DNA of 64,000 nt, from contig VWZS01003490.1 in NCBI GenBank assembly GCA_013397075.1, forward strand, positions 176,134 through 240,133. Reading direction: 5' to 3'. Both the position numbers and the translations under genes were made by a program. Within the stretch, counting starts at the first letter, position 1. Each line of letters starts with the position of its first letter. This DNA comes from Rhabdornis inornatus (Eukaryota > Chordata > Aves > Passeriformes > Rhabdornithidae). Positions 1-14,260 of the stretch are shown piece after piece. The notes below the pieces were generated by a model. It was not told the origin of the DNA. It saw only the letters and a list, made by a program, of their open reading frames with translations, and made no database searches.

Positions 1-1763
1 TTTTTAACAAAGGAAATATGGGCATTCATTTTGCCATCAAAGACCATAATTTTGAACCTTAGAATTATTAATCTGCAGAAAGTGAGCTTTCAAAGATGTT
101 TGTTCTTCAATTACATACTTACAGAAAAAATCCAGCAGATCAAATACACTTATTCTATGTCCCCATAAGAATCTCTGAATGATTTTCTGTTTCTTGGAGA
201 AATCTACATGTTTAAAAAATTCAGAAATTTAGTTGTTAATGTACATTCGCAATGGCTCTTAGGAATGTTCAACATTCCAGTGGATTTAGATGACAAGAAA
301 TGATCCAGCAGTAGTGTAATGCTTATGAAACAATGGAGATGTCCATTGGATATTGAGTCTAGAGATGATAAAGGGATAACAATTACAAACTTTAAGGCTA
401 TCTCTAGTAGGATTTAAGTGCTTAATCTTTAGTAGGATTCATCTTGCTGAACTGTAGACACTTACCATATAGATGTCTGCATCTGAATTACTTTTAAGTC
501 TCTATAGATAAATAATCAGTTCTCAGTATAATTAATATTGTACTCTTGTGGGCATCTAAAATGGGTCAAATGAACTGTGCTTTACAAGTGGCTATTCCTC
601 TTGGCTAACAGCAGTTTAGCTACTGCCTTACACATAAATGCCTTATTACAAATACCTAGGGACCTGGAAAAAAGATCTCATCTGTGACCCTCAGGCTGTA
701 ATTTAAAAGATAAACTTTTGGCCAGCTACATATTTTAGACTCTTCCAAGTTCCTTCTCAGGGAGGGAGGGAAAAGAGGGAACTGTTTTAAACTCCTCACC
801 ACTACAGGAACAATTTTGGGAGCTGCTATGCAGAAACAGAGCCCCTGTTCCCTTAGAATACTATTTTGTTTGGAAGGTCTTCCTGCAGCTCAATAACAGC
901 AGTCTTTCTGTCTAACTAGACCTTTTCTGCCCTGTCTCCTTAGAGACTCAAGATTTGGAATAACTTTGGAATGGCTAAAGCTTTTATACTTGTGAATATG
1001 CTAGCACAATACAAGTTGTCCTCTTAGAAAAACAGGCAGAATGTTTCTCCACACAGCAGTCACACTGATAGCATGAATGTGCTAGTACTCAAATGTAACA
1101 TTCTCAAACATTTTCTTTAGTAAATATTTCTGTCACATAATTAAACATTTTCATGGCTAATCTTGAAGCAACATGATGTAATCAAGGCTATACATATAAA
1201 AATACTGTAAGCACAAGTTATTTATCAGAATGGATTGTACACGTGGGAATATTATTAAGGCTGTCCTAGATTACCCAGCCACATATCTTACTTTCAAAAC
1301 CATAACTCCAAAGAGAACTCCGGTGAAAGTTACTTTGTCTCTACTGTTTTCATTCAGTGACCACAAATGACAGGAAAAATTTTGACTCCAGGAGAGAAAT
1401 TAGTGTTTTGCCATTGATATCTATGGCAATAGCATTTTGCCTAATATATCTGCATTTCAGTAGCATACCAAGCATATATATCTTTTGCTAGGATGGAAAG
1501 GAAGTGCCATTGTTCCTGGTCTTTGTCTTTCTCTTTCATGTCTTTTACTCATATTCTTCCCATTTAAGAAAGCACTTAAAAGTAAAGTAATTATTCATTT
1601 AAATTTTCTTTCTCTGATAATCTTTTATGTCATAATGCATGAGGAACATGTACCTAAATAGTGTTCCTTTATGGGCACTAGAGGAAAAATATCTGAGACT
1701 TTGTTTGTTGAAAATAGAGATGTTCCGGAGGAATGTCTAGTTTTGTACTTCACAGATAAAAGT

Positions 1764-1780
1764 AAAAAAAAAAAAAAAAA
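1764..1780. repeat. poly(A) tract
   Basis: An uninterrupted run of 17 A. No retroelement body was recognised beside it, so it is treated as a simple repeat. Confidence 0.9.
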
Positions 1781-2029
1781 TTTCTTAGTCTATCATCTAA
1801 GTGAAAACCTTTTTTATTTAATTGGTGAATATTTATTGTTATATTATGTAGGTGCCCTCTTGTACTACCTTTCTGTACATAAACAGTAAATATAATAATA
1901 GTAAACAGTGTGTAAACAGACAGCTGAGGGAGATCTGAGTTTTAAACTACTTGCCCCAACACCTAGAATCAAAATACAAATCTCAAGAGTCCTAATATCA
2001 TAGTATACTGCTTTAACTTTGTTCCTTAT

Positions 2030-2060
<31 letters not shown>

Positions 2061-2119
2061 AAACCAACCAACCAACCAAACAAACAAAAAAAAAACAAAA
2101 AAACCCAAAAAAACCCAGA
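2030..2119. repeat. A/C-rich simple repeat (AAAAC)n-(CCAA)n
   Basis: About five AAAAC units are followed by CCAA units and then A-runs broken by C or CCC. On the opposite strand this yields a spurious Phe/Leu/Gly-rich frame, which should not be annotated as protein. It is a compound microsatellite. Confidence 0.9.
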
Positions 2120-5100
2120 ACTCCCAAACAAACTAAACGAAAACCAAACATACCAGAAAGAATATTCATTTGCATGACGTCTGATTGTCTGATACATTAC
2201 AGCGTAGAATTATCATTAGCAAAAAGATAAATACAATTTTGACAACTCTCTGATTTTTAAGTAGTAATTTTGTTACTGAATTGTTGTGAATAAATAATAA
2301 TAAAATGAGGCCTTGGGAGGATATTTCTGAGCACGAGTCAGATGTCATGTGGAAAGGGGAGATTTCCTCAAACCTTTAGTGTTTGACTAATCTGTCAGCA
2401 CCCTGTGACAGCTGAGACCCTCGTGTCTGACCAGTTTCCTCCTTTTCATCCCACTTAGCATTTCCTCACAATTGTAGGTTGTGTGCATGGGGATTGATGG
2501 TGGAATAGGTTTTTGGGCATGTTCATTGCTTTTCATCCAGGGAGTAGCAGTTGCATCTAGTCCTATAACTTCAATACTGTTGTACTGTTGTGAATATAAC
2601 TTCCTAGTTTTCACTTACTTTATCCTCAGCCATCTTTCCACTGTCAGGGTACAGAGTATCTTCAGGTACAGCAATCTTTTACTAGGCAGCTATGATCTAA
2701 TCAGTTTCCCTTAGTAGCAGGGAGTCACAAAATAAAGAGCAAGATCACAGCTGAGGCCATGAAAGTAAAAGAACAGGACAATGCCTGGGAGTTATAAGCA
2801 CGGATGCAAAATAATCAAGTACAGGTTACCGAAGCAATGCAGCACTGAGAGTTGAACAGAACTGGCTTTAGCAGACAACAGAGTGTAAATATAGCATGAA
2901 AAAATCTCATATGTGGTGGAAAGACAAAGGAGATAGGAGCAAGATAAAGAAATCCCTACAGGAATGAGAACAAAAAGAGGAGCTGTGCCATATTGACACA
3001 CCTGGACCCTCTGCAGACTTGCTGTCTCTTCAGCTCCACATCTTACCCACAGTGAATCCCCCTACCCCTTCAGTGGAGAAAGGGAACTGCTTTAATTCAC
3101 TTGCTATACACTAAGGGTAACCATGACAAGTTAGCAGCTTCCAGCAATTCCTTCTTCAGATAAGCTGTAAATTAGTGGGGTAAAAGTAAATCCTTCACTC
3201 TGTGGCAGAAAGAAATAAGGAAAAGACATTTTAAGTCCAAGGGACTCCTCTGAAAAACTACCATGAGTTCTAGGAGCTCTCATATGTTCATTGATCCTAC
3301 TTCTCCTTGTATCAGTGTTAATATAATACATTCAACAAAGTGATAGCATTCTGCTTCACTAATGAAGCCATGACTGTGTGAACTCTGTTATATAGGAATG
3401 GCTGTAACTCTGAGTAACATTTTTCAGGCAGTCATTCCATTCAGTATTTAAATTAAAGGAGGAATTCAGTGATTATGGGGCAGATGTAACAAAATGCACT
3501 TCATTTTACTCTCAGTCAACCCTTAATTAACAGAGGATGCAGAAGATAAGAAATAATTGAACTTACTACTTTGCTTCTCTGTTTTTCATTAAGGTCATTG
3601 TAATAATTCTATTAATGGGATAATTAAAATTTTTACTTTAAAAAATATCAAATATGCTGGTAAAATTCAAGCATAAAGTCTATTTATTGCTGCATTAAAA
3701 ATTTTGTGGAGCTACAGAACTATAAAATGTTTTTCTGAGTTAATTTTGTATAATTCAGAAAAGCCTTCAAAGCCAGTCCAAAATTCAGCCAGCAGAGAGC
3801 TTACATCCTGCATCTGTAAATGACACTTAGGAACTTTGCTCTGTGAAAAGTCTGCTACCTGCCTGGGCTCTGTATCTTGTGAAAATAGAAGAACATTTCT
3901 TTTGTTAAAACAAGTTCTGGAAGTGAGGAAGGATCAAATCACAACTGAGGAAATATGGATTTTGCACTGTACTATAACACATCAAACCATACAGTTCTGA
4001 CATGCCTTTCAGGACAGATATCTTCTGGATAACTAGCGTAGAATCACAGCTTCTGAAAATGACACATTTTTCATACTGCACGGGAACAGATGTAATCACA
4101 ATGACTTCTGAACACTGGTTCTCCTCTTGTATTTGTGGATGTTCTTTTTCTGGAATAGATGGTTTTTGACAATAGGAAGCCACTACTCTTGACTTTAGGA
4201 TCACTGATTTGCCACAGTTAAATTAGCATTTTACTCAATGTCTCAGTACAGTAACAAGTTCCCAATAAAAATATCTTCCAACGCATAGTGTAGACAAGAG
4301 CTCTGAGCACAATTTTTCTTTTTCATACCAGAGGTTTATACAATTATCAGCTTAAGCTTTAATTGGATTTAACTAATTGGTAAACAGGATTTTTATTCAT
4401 TAGTTTTATACATGTATCAGTTCCTCATTTAAGGTTTAATTTAAATTCAATATAAGCAACTGGATGGCCGAGATATGTAAAAAGGAAAAAAAGCAGTGAA
4501 AAGCCTTGATGAAGTACAACAATTTCTTCACTTGCTAATCTTAATGATGCCTATTATTAAATCTGATCACTTTTTACATACATATGTAAAAATATTATAT
4601 AAAATCCACTTTTCTAAGAGGTCATCCTATGGATTTTGGTATCAACATGAAGAGAAATGCAAAAGCCCTTTAATTTAATGTTTATCAAATTTGACATATA
4701 TTCCATAAAAATTTGACAAAAGAAACACAAATTTTAAAATGTGTTTATAGTTTTAAAATGAAAGTGTAAAAAAAAGTATTGTTTATTGGTATAAACTAGT
4801 TCCAAGGTCTTCCAAAAGAATATGGACTAGTGTTTAAATACTGTAGCAACTTAAAAGAAGAATTATTACTATGAATAAATGACCATTCACAAAGCATCAG
4901 TTAATTTCCTGCTACAGAGGTACTGCTATTAGAGATATGGGATATTGAACCATGAACTGAGCCCACAAATTTCCATAAATCCACAGATAATGCTGCAGTC
5001 CTTCGGTATTAATTTAACAGGCTTTTCAGGTTTGTCTTTACTGTATTTATAAAGAGGGGTAGTGGAAAATAAAGTATGAAAGCATAGGTGATACACTCTC

Positions 5101-6555
5101 TCTTTTATACATTCTAAGACCTTCTTATGTATTTTAGCAAGATTCTGGCTGTAATCACAGATGTTCTGATTGTACTTCTCTGTGCCTTTTGTTAAAGCAC
5201 ACATGCATTAGCAGAAAAGATCTTTTGCTGTAATGGATTAACAGCAACATATATTGTCCACCCTTTCCCACTTGTCATTTTCCTGCAATGAAACAGTACA
5301 AAGAAATATTCCGCTTACAATAAATCTATCTATAAATGAACATGTTAAGCGTAGATACTGATTCCATTCTACCACGTGTACCTATGTGTGATGACAAGAA
5401 ACCTCATGGCCACAACGTAATTCTAGCAATTTCAAAATATAGAGATTAACATAAAAATTATGGAAAGACAAGAAAAGAAAAGAACACACTTGAATACAGG
5501 AGGAAAGGTTGGCCTAAAGTAGCTGAAGTAAAGATAGGAGAGATAAAACATATGTGAAGGAGGAAAGTTAACACAAACTGATAGAGACATTGAGGAAAAA
5601 TACAAAAAAACAAAAACACTCAAAAAACCTTGAAGACTATCCTTTTTTAAACCCATTCAACCATTTTAGGAAACATATAGAAAATTTTCACTGGCGTCCT
5701 ATAAAAATGAACATATTTTTCATTTTAAAGATGTCTAAATTTTTGTGTTCAATTATAGGTTCTCCATTATAAGTGTCTCCTGCAAGTGAAGTGCTGGGAA
5801 GGGAAACAGGAGATTGACCACTCTAAGTTGTACTTTCTCTTAACTGTTGCCTTTGTGCAATGATATTGGCTGTATGTAACCAGTAACTCAAAAAGTTTCT
5901 AAATGCTTTTCATAGTAATGAGAGATCTTTTAGATACCTACCCAGTTAATTTTACTGGGATATCGAGGGTGTGAGAGAAAGGCTAGCACAACTGAACCTC
6001 AGATTTTCCATCTCCTCTATTTTAGGGTTCTATAACCAACTTGCCCTCCAGTAAATTGTTCCTAATCCTGAAGCACATAGAAATTCATTCTTAATGTTTT
6101 CTGAGGGACTTCTTTGTTAAAGACCACTTAATCCCTGTAAAATTCTTACGAATAATTAGGCTTCTATTCACAAGGTTTTTGCTGATGAGGTCTTAGATTC
6201 TGCTGAAATCCAGGTGTCTTCATCCTCACATAGTTCTTTTAAAAATATTTCCAATTGCATGCATTTTTAGCATTTCTTTAGCTTCCTCTGTTTTGACATG
6301 ATAGTCTTCTCTGCAGAGCAGACCTTTCAGGAAAGATACTTTAATATGATCAAGACAGTGATAATGTTCATTTTATCACTTGAAGATTAAGAACATGAAA
6401 ATTCTATGAGCTCATGTCGTGTTCTGCTCTTGTGCAAGTTCATTGACAGTCATTTCACTACCCAGGAATCCCTGCTATAAGTAGCTGTTGGAACTATGGT
6501 TTAAATAGGAAGGGACGCTTTCTGCTTAACTGTTACTCTAGTTTAAATCCCAAGT

Positions 6556-6620
6556 AATTCCACTGAAGTCACTGGATTTGCTCTGGATTTAATCCATCCT
6601 AACTGAAAGAATTTGCCCCT
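6556..6620. repeat. short ancient sauropsid interspersed repeat fragment
   Basis: The segment starting 'attccactgaagtcactgg' and ending 'gaaagaatttgcccct' follows a wording common in bird, turtle and crocodile DNA ('...actgaagtcaatgga...', '...gaatttggccc'). It is heavily diverged and I cannot name the family. Similar short scraps occur near 30975-31010 and 43541-43566. Confidence 0.4.
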
Positions 6621-7691
6621 TTGATTCCAGCAGCAACTCAGCTGTTGGGAGATACACTGTATGGGGTGTGCTCTGTACAAGTAACACGCTGCAGCATAGT
6701 TGTTGATCTACTTAACAGCAGAGTAAGAGCTTTATAGCTGGAACTTCTGAGTAAAAATAAATTGCAGAAAATTCCCAGTTCAGCTCTAATATCAATTTCC
6801 AGGAAGCAAAAATACAGCTTTCCACCAAGCTAGACTAGTTGAAATAGAGGTAGTTTAGTGCACAATGCTTCCTAATATAGTGAATACTCTGTCTGCAATG
6901 CTCTAAAGGGATAGCATGATGATTTGATAGCAAACCTAAAAATTACTTTTCTTAATGGGAAAATGGCTAAAAAATCCAAACACTGTTGGATGCTGCACAG
7001 CAGCAATTCATCAGCAGAACTGACAGCCAATAGCCATTCTCATTGACTTTTGCAGGCTTTCACAGAACAAGAATTTGAAGGGGGATAGAGGAGAAAATAC
7101 TTACCTAAAATTCTATTTTAAAAATGCATTAAAAGTTCAAAAATTATTTGACAGGCTTTATGAATGAATAAATAGTGAGACAAATGGGGATCTTATATGA
7201 AAAATAGAGCAGGACAGTATAAAATATTAGAAGAGTAGATCATTTTGATAATCACAACAACAAAAAGATTGGAGAAAATCCATAAAGGAAAGGAATTAAC
7301 ATCATCTGGGATTAAATTTTCTCCAGCCTAAATTGTTTTCATCAAGTTTGCATATGTGTACCAGTCTTCAAATATAGAAAATGGGGATTTATTTCAATTA
7401 TACTATTTTTTTATACAATATTAAAATATTCTAATCAGCAGAAAAGAAAACTACATGAAAAATATTAAATATACTCTTGACTTTTCTTAATAAAAGCCAC
7501 AAGAATTCACACATTATTCAGGAGACAAAAGGGAAAGGTCTATCCCTACGTTAAATTAGAAACAAGCATATATAACATCTACTTTTTCCTAATGTATAGT
7601 TTGTATATGGATCCCAACAGAAGAAAACGAGTGAACTGTAAAATTTTGTAAAAATTGTTTTGTAGTTAATTGTAAAATTTTGGAGTATAAA

Positions 7692-7738
7692 TGTGTGTGT
7701 GTGTATACCTATGCATACATATATATTTGTATGTATAC
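7692..7738. repeat. (TG)n/(TA)n microsatellite
   Basis: TG dinucleotides pass into imperfect TATA/TACATA repeats. No coding or element context. Confidence 0.85.
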
Positions 7739-10700
7739 TCAATCTCCAGCCACTATTTTGTATTTACTATTATGCAAAATCTCCACTTTGCTCCCTCAGC
7801 AGTATTTATGCTCTTTAAAACCCTAACTCTGTTCTGAAGCTGTTTCATGTTTGTTTTCAAAGACTTCTTGTAAGATATTTGTGGGTTGTGGGAGATTTTT
7901 GACAGTAAAAATAAGAAACTACCTTTCCATATGGGTTAGAACTGAGATGAAATGAGGAATGGCTGCCACCAAGCAGAAAATTTTCTCACTTTATGTGTGC
8001 CAGTTAATTACGACACTTCAGAGGCGCTTCTGAAAGGATAAGGCAAGCTGCATAAATTTAGCTGTAATCCAGGCAGGCAAAACTAATTTGCAGGGGATGG
8101 CCTTATCTAGCTGCTGCAGCTTTCTCAGAAAATTAACCTTGGATATTTGGGCCCAATTCAGAAAGTGTTTGATTTTTTTTCCCTTTCCTGCTCTGCATAA
8201 GAGAATTTTAAATTCAATACAATACCTGACTTTTAAGAGGCACTGTGAATGCTGTAGGCAGTTGAGAGTTATTACTGACAAGCAAAAAAATATATTTATA
8301 CATGTACATATATATGATTGTCCTTCAGGCCCATTATCCTGCCTTCTTGCCTGTGCATCAGAGGGTTTATCGCCATCTGTATGGGTGGGGGGTTCTTTGG
8401 ATTAACAGAAGATGCAGCTCATTCTAATGTACTTAGAAAAATTCATCAAAGTTCATTGCAGAATAAGTCATGCATACTGACTTGTTCATTCCAGTGGAAA
8501 TGAAGAAATCCCCATAAAAATAGAAGTTTAATGAAGTGTTTGAGCAGAGTCTTGCTTGTCATTCCAATTACCGATGATTTAGAAATTTTTCTTGATACAC
8601 CGCTATTAATTGCTCTTACTCAGCACAATCAAAAGTTTACCTTAGATTTCACAAGCTTCACCAATTCATGGATGAAAGATTTAGTTAATAAATGTTGACA
8701 AATCCACCTTAAAATCTTCAAGCATAATACAAAGTTGTTAAGAAGTGTTACTGACTCCTTAGCATTTTGCAGCTTACTTCATTAAGACTGCTTTTTATTT
8801 TACCTGACAGAACTGAGTTCACAGCCTGACCCCCACTCTGCCCAGGCAATATTCACTGTAGGAAAGCATGAAATCATAACCCACATAACATTTTGCTTCT
8901 ATAATTTAACTGGTTTAAAGCTGCTGGATGTTTTGTGGACAAAAAAAATTAAGATATTTGTTTGATCAAATCTGATCATCCAAAAACATGCCTAATATTA
9001 TTTGGAAAAAAAATTCTTTCAATATTTTTAGGTGGTTGAATCTTGTTTTCTCTCTTTTCAGAAAGGTAGATACCTCTTTCACAGACACTCATTCCCATCT
9101 AAGCTTGATGACTAAAAATAGGACCACAGAAGCGTAATGAATACCTTTTAGGTCACTTCACTGCCTTCTATCTTCACTGAAAAGTCTTGCAAATTTAAGA
9201 CAGCCAAATTCATACTAGCTTAAGCTAACCGGCTAGTTAAAGCCCATTAACTCTTTTGATGTTCAGCAGTACATTAATCATGACAATATCTTTTAAATAC
9301 CTGCCCACTTGTCATTCTGCTTTGATTAGGCCCTTGAAATTACAGCTAGCTTTCAAAAGGATCTACAGATGCATATAATTCTGAATATTACTATCCAATG
9401 TAGAAAATTGCATGGCAATGCAATCTTCATACTTGCCCTGAATTTTGCCAGGTTTTAACAACCAAGGGGTGTATACGATCAATGAAACAGACTAATTTAG
9501 CACTGTCCTTCTCATCCAGCTTCAGTATGCCCCAAGACACCTTTTATTCTTGCATCATGTCAGTACAATTTTATGCCAATGTCAAGATAAGGAGTAGTTG
9601 TCAATTGATCCTGATTTTGGCCTTCAAATCAATAAAAGGAATTCATGTAAATATAAATGACAACATAACCAGTCTATAAGAAAAGATTTTTCCTTTCATT
9701 ATTGTAATCATCACTGTTATTATTATTTTTATTACTATTTAATTATTACCCCTACAAAAATTTGCAGTTTGCTAGCTAATACTCACTCACATAGAAAAGT
9801 CCAAGGCAGCTTGTATGGAAAGATCTATACACTACATGATAGACAGAAGGGGGACAGTTAAATGTGCAGGTAAATACAGACCTTTTCTTAAGGAGTAGAA
9901 AGATGTGCAAATCTAAATGTTCACTCTTTATGAACAAGTAAAAATGAAAAGTGGTAAAGCTAAGGTATGAAAAATGCTACAAAAAACTATCAACAACAAC
10001 CATAAAATGAAAATTGACCAAGGTATCTGACAATCAAGGCACAGCCAACTTCCTCCTTCAAAGAGAATTTTTGCAATTGTATTTTTAAAGCAGATCTTAA
10101 ATTGCTTCAATTTCTGAAAGTATTCCTCCTCTCTGAAGATTTATATTACGTTAGCCAATACATCTCTCAAATGTACAGATATTCCACACAGGGAAAATAA
10201 AGATCAGGGCCAAGCTGCAAGAGATAGAAAAATATTGATCTTCAGAATTTTGTTACTTCAGTCTCTACCAGTTCCTCAGTCAGACACCTTAATTTGCCAG
10301 GTTATTTTTATATATGACACAGAAATTGGAGCCAGGTACTCAGTTGAAGTGTAAATATTACTATTAACATACAATGAAATTATGTAGCTGGTTAATCTCA
10401 CAGGCCTGAAAGTGCCAAGAGCATTGTCAGTGATTTCTCATATTTTACACCCTTCCTGTGTGATGAGTAGTCAGGGTTTGTAAAAGTGTTTTCAATACTA
10501 AGTCTGGTGACTACTATGCACAGGAGCCCTAGGTATTTCCAGATTTCTAGACTCTTATAGAAGTTAAAATCAGAACCTACACAAATGTCCATATTTGGCA
10601 CTAATTTACATAAGCTTTCTTTATGTGGAAATTCTTATCCTGTATAACCTTGAAAAACTGTCTCATGTTGCTAAACATTACACTAAAAATTCAGTTAAAT

Positions 10701-13700
10701 ACTGCCAGGCACCTCCTGAGTTACATATATAGTCTTACAAAACAGTCAAAGGAAAGAAGGAAGCATCTCCACTGATATGCACTCATTGAGATACAAATCT
10801 GAGAGCAGGCTTATTGCATGATTCATCCTTTCTTTTACCACAAAGAAAAAAACTCTATTATAATTATCATTATTATAATTATTATAAACTTATCATGTAA
10901 ATGACTGAAATCCAGCATGCTGAATCATAGCCTAAATACTCTGAATTTTCTTATGTGGCAATATCTGAAGTGTTGTTTATCTTTCTGTTAGCTCAGGAGA
11001 GGTCAAGGATAGAACCACTAAAAATACTTGGAATGACCAATACTCACGAAACTGAACTCCAGATGAAAGAATTCTAACATGTATTTTGAATATTTACCTA
11101 ATCTAGAATGATCACAATTGATTATGGGCCTCCATAATCAGAGTCTTCAAGATAGGGCACGACAATACCATAGAGATCCAGTGCAACTGGACTACTACTA
11201 ACATTAGTCACTACCACAAACGAGTCCAGCTGTGCTGATAAATAATGCATGGTGGAGTCTGGAATCACTAACATAGCATTTCTTATTCTCTGATTGAGGA
11301 GAGTAACTACAAATGCCATAAATTTATGTAGCTCTAAACACATGTTGGCATGTCATTTGGCAAATAATATTGTTAAAAACAGTGCAAAGGGTATTTAACA
11401 TGAGGAAAATTTGTCTTAGTGGTCACTGCACAGAGAATATTAGGCTTGGATATTTCCATTTTGTTGGGATTTTCGCTCTCTTGAGGTTATAGACAGAAGA
11501 TTTTAATTCCAATAATCATTGCATTGTTTACACACACACTCAAAAATCTAAGTGAAATGAGAATCTTTATAAATTTATTACCTATTTATTATATTCAGGG
11601 CCTTTCCAGTGATCTAAAAGGCAGAAATGGGATTAAAGAAAAAAAACTAAAAACCCCACTCAGGAGCAGAGAGGAACTTCAGCAATATAACAGTGGAAAT
11701 GGGTTCGTGGTTGACGGGCAAGTTGGTACAAAGACTCCTTGGGAGGAGGGGAAACCCTACAGCACAGGTCTGTGAACATGCCAGTCACTCGTTCAGGTCA
11801 GGGCAGAGACACAGAATATAAGAATCTGCTCAAATGGTCAGAGTTAAAAAATCAGAGTAAAAAAGGAAAATGTGATCAACTGTGTTAGAATAAAATGAGT
11901 AGTAGTTAAAGGTATAGGCAGAGCACAATCTCTCTGACTTAGCAACATAGGTAAATTAAATTTGATGTAAGACATCATGACAAATAGCTCAAGATGTTTT
12001 TCAAGGAAGAAGGAGGACTATAGAAACAAACATTACAAAACAGTTTGGAAATTAAGGACTGATTCTCAGAAAAAGCAAGAATCTATATTTACAGCTTGTG
12101 CAAATTATTTTTGTTGTACTGTTTGAATGTAATTTATTTTTTTTTTAATTCAGTTATGCAAATTTCCTGTCTGTGCATCTTGGCCATGTGGATTAGCCAC
12201 AAGGTAAAGAGGCAATGAATGTGTGAATGTGTGTCTTGCACATATTGAACCAATAAACCAGCAAATAGAAATTGATTTAATTCTTCATCTCTAAATTTTT
12301 TGTCTGATGGAAAAAAGAAAAAAAATATTGAATACATTTTCTTCTTCACTCTAATTTTCCTTCTTCCATTTCTTTTTCCACATTTCATTATTGAGAGCTG
12401 CCAATAGGGTATTAATTTCCTGAATAAATGATCCATCAGTGTTTCTCAGAAAGAATAAGAAAAAACATATTATTTTTCACTCCAATAATTACAAATCACC
12501 GATCTTTTCCAATTATTTTCCTTTCAGATTAGGTTTATTCCTATCTTCCAGTAAATCCTTTACACTCACAGTAAGAATTCATTCTTTTCTATCATTCAGA
12601 CTAGTCTGTGGTAAAGGCAGTTTTGCTAATGAAATGTCAAAATACCAAATGGTTACTTTTTAATTTAGCCCAAGGTAGAACATTGTAGTTTAGAGCCAGT
12701 GACCCATTGCTAAATTCAATTTCCCAACTGTTTAATTAATTTGTGTATACAATTTAATGATATTTAATTTGATATGCACGTTCAAGATATAGTGTGCATT
12801 CCTAAATCCTTAATTACTAAAAATTACTAAAATCATCTTTTTATTCTATGGAGTTATTCTATAATTTATTTTAAAATTTTGTAATTTTCTCCATTATATT
12901 GTGTTTCCCAGAAGAACTAAATAAATATACTATAATTTCTAAGAAAAACTAGGAAAGATAATAGCCTTTTAACTTTTTTTTTCTTTTGAGGGGGACGGGG
13001 GAGGAGAAAAATGGGGTTTTACTTTGGGTTGATATATTGCATGTTGTGGCCATGAAAAAGAATCATCAGGATGTTGGGAAAACAGCAGAAAGCAATCTGT
13101 ATGTTCATTGTCTTAGGCAGAAAGGCATTCCAAGGCTAAACGTTTTATCTATTACGGTCTCATGAAGAGCTTTTGTTCTGTGCTCTAGGACCATGACAGA
13201 AAAGGCATGTTTTTCTATGGGATTAATCACAAGTAAAATAGTAAATAATGGAATTTTGCACTAATCTGTATGTTAGAAAATAAAATTACATGAAGTTATA
13301 AAAGTAACAAAATAATCAGAGAAAGTCTGGCTTCATGGGTAAATAATACTTGTTTACATTCTAGGAGTACCATGAAGTATACTTTATTATAATAAAGGCT
13401 CTTCCCTAACTCATGACTCCTATGTTTTGCTTGCACCTTACAACAGATAGTCTGTACAACAGAACTTACTTGTTGAGTAGATACAGAGACCAGTGGAAGG
13501 AACAAACAAATAATGTTTCACCTCCTGACTATAGTGAGAGAGAAGATTAAGCCTCAGCAAGGTTGCAGTCTAACACTACCTACTAGATTCTGCTTTCCCT
13601 TCTCCTGAAAAGGAGGTTAACATTCCAAGGGAGCAACCTGTTATTATGATTTTTACAGTGTCTCTGTATATATGATGAAGAATTAGAAATATCCAAAGAG

Positions 13701-14039
13701 GGAAATCAGGAATGGCTTTGACTGGTTCAGCTAGGGATGCAGTGTTGCAGGCAGTAACATTGTCAAAATGCCAAACACAGAGCACAGGCTAATGATGCTA
13801 ACCCAGGACCTCAAGACACTTTATGTCATCAAGAAGAGCACATTTCATCCAGAAGCCCTCTCGTGAGGGAAATGTAAGAGGATCTACAAGCCACAGTGTC
13901 TTGGCCAAGCTGTACACTAAAAATGTTGCCTGAAAACATCCATAGCAGAGTCAATCTACTGCAGTATTCTTCACTCCTTGGTCAGCACTGGGTATCTACA
14001 TAGCAATATTCCTTAGGGACTTTTGGTTACTAATGGCCA

Positions 14040-14260
14040 CTCCACTGTTGAATGCAGGACCAATGTAAGATCTGAAGTGGAATTCATCTCACCTACCTTC
14101 AGACATTTAAAAGCTAGATATCTAAGTATGAAGTGGAGAGAAACAGGCACCTCTAGAGGGCAATTCATTTGACCTATCTCAGATGCCTATTTTAGTCAGA
14201 GATGAATCACCCTCTAGAGATGCCTAGATTTCTCTATTGACTATAAAGGAAGCCTAGGGC
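14040..14260. repeat. unnamed ancient interspersed repeat, copy A
   Basis: This segment aligns by eye to 39311-39449 in the same orientation. Shared landmarks are 'ggagag-aa', 'gcac', 'ga--tctcagatgcct' / 'tctcttagacagctgct', 'ttag', and the ending 'gactataaaggaagcctagggc' versus 'gactatgaatggagcccagggc'. Within copy A, 'gaattcatctcacctaccttcagac' (about 14080-14105) resembles 'caattcatttgacctatctcagatg' (about 14161-14186), so the unit may be internally duplicated. It resembles neither CR1 nor the LTRs in the window. It may be an old DNA transposon, SINE or retroelement tail. Confidence 0.5.

Larger units (their letters stand above)
1..14035. other. AT-rich noncoding stretch, no gene seen
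   Basis: Open frames here are short, lack family signatures and often run through A- or T-rich tracts, as expected by chance. No CR1 or LTR was recognised. The contents I can name are the simple repeats and the short ancient repeat listed separately. A weaker fragment with the wording 'cattgactttt-gcaggctt' near 7041-7065 resembles the same class of very old sauropsid repeat. The stretch is best read as intergenic or intronic DNA; conserved regulatory elements could be present but cannot be seen without alignment. Confidence 0.7.

Noticed and set aside
1865..2197. 110-codon minus-strand frame rich in Phe, Leu and Gly
   Set aside because: Generated by the A/C-rich simple repeat at 2030-2119.
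11122..11343. 73-codon minus-strand frame with 'SFVVVTNVSSSPVALDLYG'
   Set aside because: Superficially protein-like, but no family match comes to mind and no splice sites bound it convincingly.
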